Positions 57,755-64,000 of a DNA stretch of 64,000 nt are shown in pieces. How positions within the stretch are numbered: the first letter of the stretch is position 1; every line of letters starts with the position of its first letter. Source of the stretch: Salticus scenicus (taxonomy: Eukaryota; Arthropoda; Arachnida; Araneae; Salticidae); assembly GCA_963930645.1 (NCBI GenBank), contig OZ005649.1, forward strand, positions 79,852,626 to 79,916,625, given 5' to 3'. The notes under the pieces were generated by a model. The model saw only the letters and a list, made by a program, of their open reading frames with translations. It searched no databases and was not told where the DNA came from. The position numbers and the translations under genes were made by a program.

Positions 57755-58510
57755 CCGGGTGATCCAAAAGTCAGGACAAACTTTAAAAATGAATAATTCG
57801 AAAACGAATCAAGATACAAAGATACGGTTTTCACCAAACGGATGAAAAAGAAACCGGGTTTTGTGTGGCAACGAAAAAAAATTAGTTCTGTTGGCGACCA
57901 ACAGATGGCGCTATAGTGTTTTATTTCACCAAAAATGATTTACAAATGAAAAACGTATTGATAACTTACAAGTCAGCTTAATTACAGTTAATTAGTACTA
58001 CTACAATAACATGTCAATGTGCTGTCCATCATTCAGAAATCAGCTGTGAGACGATTCACCACACCGTTCACAGGATTTTGTAGCATTTCTTGCGTTATGG
58101 CAGACACATTTTGGCGGATGTCATCTTTCAGTGCTTCTAGTGTTTCCGGTTGGTCGCGGTACACTTTGGACTTCAAGAATCCCCACAGCCAAAAGTCACA
58201 GGGTGTCAGATCGGAAGATCTTGGAGGCCATGCATGATTAAAGTAGCGACTGAGAATGCGATATTTCGTAAGCTTCGACAACCATTACCTGCCGCAGTTG
58301 CTCCTTTTTATATCGTTTGATGCTTTGTATAATCCTACATCAGAAATGCGACAGCGCCATCTGTTGATCGCCAACAGAACTATTTTTTTTTCGTTGCCAC
58401 ACAGAACCCGGCTTCTTTTCCATCCGTTTGGTGCAAATCGTATCTTTGTATCTTGATTCGTTTTCGAATTATTCATTTTTAAAGTTTGTCCTGACTTTTG
58501 GATCACCCGG
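57755..58510 (-). mobile_element. Internally deleted mariner-like element (756 bp)
   Basis: Ends start CCGGGTGATCCAAAAGTCAG, form inverted repeats of about 160 bp and are flanked by TA (57753-57754, 58511-58512). The arms share ATTCGAAAACGAATCAAGAT, ACAAAGATACG and a GGCGCTAT/AGCGCCAT inner part. The minus strand between them keeps only the end of the transposase gene. It lies in a (TA)n tract. Confidence 0.9.
58033..58281 (-). pseudogene. Mariner transposase C-terminal remnant
   Basis: The minus strand reads ILSRYFNHAWPPRSSDLTPC and DFWLWGFLKSKVYRDQPETL, then DDIRQNVSAITQEMLQN and VVNRL. The last catalytic Asp (LTPCD) and the WLWG block match the transposase at 43395-44425 and relatives. 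The first two catalytic residues are deleted, so it cannot work. The copy relies on transposase supplied in trans. Confidence 0.85.
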
Positions 58511-58520
58511 TATATATATG

Positions 58521-58560
<40 letters not shown>

Positions 58561-58562
<2 letters not shown>

Positions 58563-58660
58563 GCAGAAATATATAAACAAATGAATGTAATTAAACCCCA
58601 AAAAACACTGAGATCTTCATGAGGGAGGCCCCTCTATCATTTGTTTATATATTTCTGCAT
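58561..58660. repeat. Perfect 24-bp inverted repeat with 52-bp spacer
   Basis: ATGCAGAAATATATAAACAA plus ATGA at 58561-58584 is exactly complementary to 58637-58660. The spacer contains GAGGGAGGCCCCTC, itself foldable. It lies directly beside the mariner and its (TA)n flank. Confidence 0.85.
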
Positions 58661-58779
58661 TTATATATTACTACATCTAAGTTTTGCATTTCCTTTCGCT
58701 GCAATCTTGCGCATTGGTTTGTAATTCTCCTATTGGTTTTTCTAATCTGTAAAACTTATATATTTATAAATTTTCCTGT

Positions 58780-59160
58780 CAATTGTTTTCTATAGAGTCA
58801 GAAGCTTTAAACTAAATTATGACGTGAATTTAGAAGGGGAATTTACAGCGGGTTTCATGCTCAGAAAACATAATTTTAAACGCAGGGGCGCTAACTTGCG
58901 CCAGTTTCTCACAGTGGCTCAGGGCGATCACTCCATCTCTTGCACAGGTTTCTCATCTTTTTCTGCACTGTTGCCATCTTAGGAAAGTACACTCGTAAGT
59001 TTGTCTACTGCAGTGGGTATGTGATGTCATCAGCGTCTCACTGCGTTATAAAATAGATGGAGGTAGCAGTACTCTGTTCGCGTATATATATCATTTAATA
59101 AAAAATATTTTTAAAATACCCTCATTTTATAAATGTAAGGTGCATTACATAGAAACACAC
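58780..59160 (+). promoter_or_regulatory. Possible promoter or solo LTR
   Basis: Less AT-rich than its surroundings. TATAAAA (59047-59053) is followed about 20 bp later by GCAGTACTCTG, which could be an initiator, and AATAAAA follows at ~59097. GGCGC..GCGCC (58887-58903) can fold. TATA, initiator and polyadenylation signal in this order would suit an LTR, but I cannot define LTR ends or a second copy. Confidence 0.25.
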
Positions 59161-59174
59161 GCATTTATTAACTA

Positions 59175-62026
59175 CTAGCTGCTTTCGACGACCAGTTGGT
59201 TCGGGAACATTGAAAAATCTCACCGTATTAAATTCCCGCTCGGTGGCGCTTGGGCGCCTTCTCATCATTTTAGGTCCTACAATATCTTGTTCGCTCGTAG
59301 TGCAAATACTTTTCATAATTCTAACAGTTGAAAATTCCTGCTCTGTGGCGACTTCGTCGAAACTTTACGTTTTATGATATGAAACAATCTGTTCAATCAG
59401 ATCTTGACAAAATCCCACTCTGTGGTGGCTACGATCTAATCTATCGTATATGAGTAATTTAATCAGAATTAGAATTGAAGACATTGAAATTTTTAAATAC
59501 TAAAGCGCAATCTGGCGACAGAAATTTGCGACATTTACTCTTCAATTCCAATTCAAACAAGTTTAAGAATTCTATATCACTTAAGAAATTGTATTAAATA
59601 TATGCTGAGAGATACAAAAGTAATATAAACACTGATATATAGAAATCTGTGTCAGACTTTTTAGTCGTTTTCTCTGAAACTTGCGTAATTACGAGTTAAG
59701 GCGCCTGCCTACCTTTAAAATTGAATTTTCGGTCAAAACTCCGATTTTCTGTTTTTGGTTTAGGATTAAGACCTGACATTTGAGCTTTCTAAACCAGTTA
59801 GAATTTTGTTTCTAACTTGCTTAGAACTTGAGTTACAGTCATTTTAAAATTAGTAACTCGCAAGTTTTTGAAACCGGAAGTGACCGTAAATGTATGTTTA
59901 CATAAACGTTTTACTCAATACAAGCATAAAAATTTGTTACTGCTTATAAAATGAATGAAAAATAAATAAATAATAAATAAAAAAAAAATTGAAATAAATC
60001 AGGAAACTTTTAGGTAAACTTAGGTAAAATCTGGTTTTTAATTGCGTTTTCTGCTTTTTCTCAGAATGAGATTTTTAACATTTTGCTTTACGCAAAACAT
60101 CATAATTCCAAACGTTATAATTTAAACCTTAGGAAACTTTGACAAATGACTCTCGAGGAGTTGTTTTAGGGATTGAACTACTAGAATGAACCTAGCTAAA
60201 TTATTTTTTTTGTTTTGTTTTTTGTCGATAAATGCTATGAACTCTCATGATTTTTTCAGCATGTAAAATGTTATCTTCTCTAAAATATTAAATAGCATGG
60301 TTATAGTATTGAAAATAGTTCACTCCCTTAAGGACCTTTCAATAAAATAAAATTTACAGAATAAAAATAACTTTATTTAAATTTGACTTATGATGTTTTG
60401 AATATGTGCTTATTTATTTTGCAAATTTTGTGCCTAAATAACAAAATATTTTAAAATTTGCATATTTTTTCGTGTTTTCCACTGCTTTTTAACTTTCTAT
60501 TATATATAGCACATAAAAAGACAATTTTTAAAATTATAAACAAAAAAATTACCTTCGACAGTAAACCGGCACCTTAATTACCGTTAAAAATTCTTATTAC
60601 GAAACATAAAAACGTTCTGGGTTTTCCTTGAAACACTCCTACGAAATATGAACGGCGTACATTTTATCGGGTCTTAAAACTTAATAATAATAATTTTAAA
60701 TGCCCAAACTCTATTTCCACATTTTAGCCCCTTTATCCTCCGTTCTCACCCCGCTTGATAGTTTTACACTTCCGAAAATATACGCAATTGGTTTCTCGGA
60801 CCTTGGAACCTAATAAGACCAATTTTCAACTCTCTAACTTCATTTTTACATTTTTACAATTTCTATCCTCCTTATATTTTTTCATCTTCAAAAATATCTG
60901 GAATCGATTTATCGGACTTTAAAACAAAAATACAAATTTCAAATTCTGTAACTCTTCTTTATTTTTGCCACTTCGTCCCCCCCCCCTTCAAGTCCCTTCT
61001 AATAATTTTACGTGTTCCAAAATATCCGCAATCCAACCAAATATTAAGAAATTTCAACGGCACATCTCAATTTAATCTATTATGTGCCCCGAGCGAAAAT
61101 GTAAGTTTTTCCGAAGTACGTTCCTTTATATTGTACTGCTGCCGGTGAAACTACTGACACGGTTTGACAATGCAGTAAACCTTAAATATGCTCTTCATAG
61201 TGTTTTCGAAATATTTACGTATTTCAGTGTTGAATGAGAATGATGGCATTTTGAAGCGAATATCATAAATTGTCGTTGGCGGGTAAGGGGTTATAGTACT
61301 GCAAAATATGAAAGAAAGCTTAATTTTACATTGTCTTTTGGTCATGTAAATCCTGATAAATATAATTCCTAATACAAGTGCAACTTTTTTGTTTATTTAC
61401 TTATTTTGATGAAAATTGAACTATAGCTTTATAAGATGCAGTCTGGGTCGAATATTAATTTCTGTGTACGTAAGTGAAAAATTGAAAAAGTTTGAAAATT
61501 ACGGATTTCGCACCCCTCCCCCTCCCCAACTATAAAATACGCGACATCTTAATTAGCTGCAATCATTTCCTTTTTCATCGCGGACAATCGTCTGTCAGCT
61601 TGAAATGAATTGTTGCTACTTAATTTTCATATTTCAATTTCTTTTTTTTAAATATAAATGTTGTATCGATGAGTCGTTTGTCCAGCTAAATTCAGAAAAA
61701 TTGCCTCTTTTATTTGGTACCAAATTTGAACGATCAGATTAATATTTCAAATTCATTTTTCTCTTTTTCTGATTTTAATTCAGTTAAAATATCTTTTTTT
61801 TTTATGCAATCGCGGTCTCGTCACTTTTTGATCAAAAATAGGCCGACGTTTTAATTAATATCTCCGTAAATAATTAAAAATTTTAAATTATTTTTCACTA
61901 TCCCCTCGGAAAGGCTTCTGAGCACCATTATGTCAATTTCTATACCTCTACTTTTAGCGGGTTTTGAATGTATAGAAGAACAGACATACAGACATACAGA
62001 GAGACCTTTTCTTTTATTATTATAGA
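59175..62026 (-). mobile_element. Helitron on the minus strand, 2852 bp
   Basis: Read on the minus strand it begins A|TCTATAATAATAAAAGAAAA (62026), close to the TCTATA.TAATATTAAA start common in insect Helitrons. It passes a TATGTCTG microsatellite (62003-61976) and ends GGTCGTCGAAAGCAGCTAG|T at 59175. Inside, it has a ~123-bp degenerate tandem repeat (61040-60620) and, near the 3' end, three copies of a CC(C/T)(G/A)CTC(G/T)GTGG(C/T)G motif (59233, 59338, 59416). No Rep/helicase frame is visible, so it is non-autonomous or decayed. Confidence 0.65.
60620..61040. repeat. Degenerate ~123-bp tandem repeat, four units
   Basis: (C/A)(G/A)AAATAT..(C/G)G.A.T...TTATCGG(A/G).(C/T)TT recurs near 60647, 60775, 60891 and 61017, each followed by TTTTAAA/TTTTCAA..CTCT.(A)ACT and a C-rich stretch. 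It lies in the interior of the 59175-62026 Helitron. Confidence 0.55.
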
Positions 62027-62239
62027 TTATTTATATTTATTGTTCGCATACAATCCAATCTTCACTTGTATGTCTTCGTCGATATGTGAACGTATAACAC
62101 AGAATAGTATTATATTGCGAAGAATTGAAGTGTCATTAGTAGCATCTACATAGAACTGTGAACATTCTTCACAAAGCGGTATATATGTTTCTACGAAGTT
62201 AGAGTTTCCTTTCCAAATTTGGTATAACTTTGATAACTA

Positions 62240-62480
62240 TTATCTTTGATGGCTTTTGGATTCGGCGATCAAAACGTAAGGCAAAAATATACACGCAAGA
62301 TGTATATTTTTATAATATAAATTGTACGATGTGTTGTATCATATTTTTGATTACTCTCTTCATATACTTTATCAAAATAATCATGATATCCTAAAGAAAT
62401 TAAATGTGTTTGCCAGATAATTTTGCGATTTTTCTTTCACCAAGGACGGATGTTTTACAAATCGCAAGTTCCGAGAAAAG
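62240..62480 (+). mobile_element. Diverged fragment of the 21852/40636 Helitron family, opposite orientation
   Basis: The reverse complement of 62240-62480 follows copy 1 around 22770-23010. In plus-strand terms here it reads TGGCTTTTGGAT.CGGCGATCAAAACG, AAATATACACGCAAGATGTA, AATCATGAT, GCCAGATAATTTTGCGAT and CACCAAGGA. This is a third, clearly older copy of the family. Confidence 0.6.
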
Positions 62481-62759
62481 TGATATTACTCAAAAAATGG
62501 TTTATGACACTGAAAAATACCTGAAATGCACCAAATGGGAACAAAAAATTTACATCTCCATCGATAAAGTTATCCACTCGAGAGACAGTTGTGCCAGTTT
62601 TATTCTAGTCAAGTTATTTTTAAGTTGATTTTTCTCAAATGCTGCATTTTTAAGTTGTGTTACTTTTCTTGCCTTTATCGGATATGAGATAAAAACTATC
62701 TCTTGAACGAACATACATTAAATAAAAAAGTCTTTAGAAATGTAAAGAACGAATACACT

Positions 62760-64000
62760 GTATTCGTAACCGAAATTTCCGTTAGGCATATATATTGAAC
62801 TTTACAGTGAATACGTGTCATCCGCTGCGCTAGAAATTGCGCAGCGTAAAGTTCAAACAAAGAGCAAAATATGCATTGCAGCTGACGGACATAAGTTTCA
62901 ACATCGATACTTACATACTGCTTTTACCAGTGTAGCTGCATGCTTTCAGCAGTTAGAGTGAGAACAGACTTTTGGGAGTATTCTGTAATTTGTTTATATC
63001 TTAATGAAATCATAATGAAACCTATTTCAGGCCAAGATTATTACGACAACAGAAAAAGTATTAAAATTAAATCATCTCTTACGGAGTTATAAGCTAACAA
63101 ATTTCAACAACAACAACGAGAAACATGGTTTGCATTGAGAACCTCTTCCTTTATGAAGTCGGTTTAAAACGTCTATGGGTTAATCGATGTAACCGCTTAG
63201 AATAGCCATAATTTGAGTTTTACATAGCATAAATGTCACTCGCTACGCTACATCCTATGCAATGTCGTTCAAGTGTGCACAAAATAGGAAATTGTGAACA
63301 AACAAATGCACGTTTTAAGCGTTCTGCCTTTAGCATTAATGTCTAAACTCTCTTTGCGTACTACATCGATGATGCTCTGCAATTTTATAATTCACTTCTT
63401 TTCCCTGTCTTGAAACGTTTCCGAGATAGGATTGCTAACTCCTCTCTTTTCCACCAGGTGGTGCTTTAGTTGATTGAATCGCGTAGCACATGCCCACCTT
63501 ACTATAACTTTATACAACTTTTATGACTATAGCTGCAGCTGTTCAGTAGTTAAAAGAGTCAGGACTGACTTTTTTGGACACCCTGTATTTTCTTTTGATC
63601 GTAAAGATCTTAAAGTGGGACCTATTTCAGACCAATACCTTTACAATAAAACGAAAAGTATCAAAATCGGATCATCCGTTCCGAAGTTATGAGCTAACAA
63701 ACTAAAAAAAAAACAAAAAAAAAAAAAAAAACATACGCTTTGAATTGAGAACCTCCTCCTTTTTGAAGTCGGTTAATTAGAGCATCTCTTACGAAGTTAT
63801 AAACTTACAAACACCAACAACAACACATAGCTTGAATTAAGAACACCCTCCTTTCTGAAGTTGGTTAAAAACGAATTTGCGCTAATCGATGTGATCGCGT
63901 ACAGTAACAGTACCTGAACCACAGAGTATACATGTCATCCACTCCGCTGCAAAGTGTGCAACGTAGTTCAAGTGTGCACAATGTAGGAAATTGCGAACAA
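62760..64000. repeat. Imperfect long tandem repeats running off the right edge
   Basis: ACCTATTTCAG.CCAA recurs at 63020 and 63620 (600 bp apart). ATC.(C/T)(G/T)TAC..AGTTATAA(A/G)CT(A/T)ACAAA with GAAC(C/A)(C/T)C.TCCTTT.TGAAGT(C/T)GGTT occurs three times (from ~63075, 63675 and 63785). TGTCA(T/C)(C/T)C(G/A)CT.CGCT and TTCAAGTGTGCACAA..TAGGAAATTG recur at about 62815, 63230 and 63940. TTTTTGGACACCCTGTA at 63571-63587 looks like a mariner right end within the repeat. No coding is supported. Confidence 0.65.

Overview
The window is AT-rich, intron-and-repeat-style eukaryotic DNA, most likely from an arthropod. A spider or other arachnid is my best guess. The reasons are the long homopolymer and (TA)n tracts, Helitrons with the insect-type ends A|TC...CTAG|T, Tc1/mariner elements with long inverted repeats, BEL/Pao and Ty1/copia relics, and a Penelope-like element with a GIY-YIG domain and a hammerhead ribozyme motif. 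I found no host protein gene that I can defend. Almost everything recognisable is mobile DNA, in many age classes and often nested.

Left part (1-18 kb): a broken Lys/Arg-rich reading frame on the minus strand (1-870); a 624-bp TA-flanked MITE carrying seven copies of a 13-bp imperfect palindrome (1381-2004); a ~32-bp minisatellite (3726-3945); a Helitron 3' end (5685); an RNase H relic of a non-LTR retrotransposon (7661-8350); the integrase end and probable LTR of a BEL/Pao element on the minus strand (9712-10948); tRNA-like sequences; a 113/133-bp minisatellite with a hairpin in each unit (11806-12590); tandem segmental duplications; a possible regulatory cluster (16464-16605); and an internally deleted mariner (17474-18129).

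Middle part (18-46 kb): two ~2.2-2.3 kb copies of one non-autonomous Helitron (21852-24068 and 40636-42931, with a third fragment at 62.3 kb). A BEL/Pao LTR plus gag start (24191-24972) runs directly into a large ordered tandem array (to ~27510); a sister array lies at 37172-38455. A BEL/Pao solo LTR is split exactly by a 1603-bp Helitron-like element (29406-31008). Mariner elements lie at 35273-35867 and 42944-45172. The latter is full-size, with ~270-bp inverted repeats and a DD41D-type transposase broken by a frameshift and stops.

Right part (46-64 kb): a Ty1/copia pol relic (46915-49730), itself interrupted by a TA-flanked transposon; a head-to-head pair of Penelope-like elements (50953-54888), the larger one split inside its YGLPKIH motif by a 1355-bp DNA transposon that contains a tRNA-Gly-like retroposon; another ordered array (55505-57000) interrupted by a small Helitron-like element; a deleted mariner (57755-58510); a 2852-bp Helitron (59175-62026); and imperfect long tandem repeats running off the right edge.

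The most interesting pattern is a modular repeat class. Arrays at 25, 29.5, 37 and 55.6 kb have different sequences but the same plan: a foldback leader, a TCTG/TCCG/GTAT microsatellite, 115-122 bp of family-specific sequence, then a shared core starting TACAGGG(A/G)CAC, reiterated at about 170-175 bp. Two related insertions end in CTAG|T, so Helitron or Helentron-type (HINE/DINE-like) replication is the leading hypothesis.
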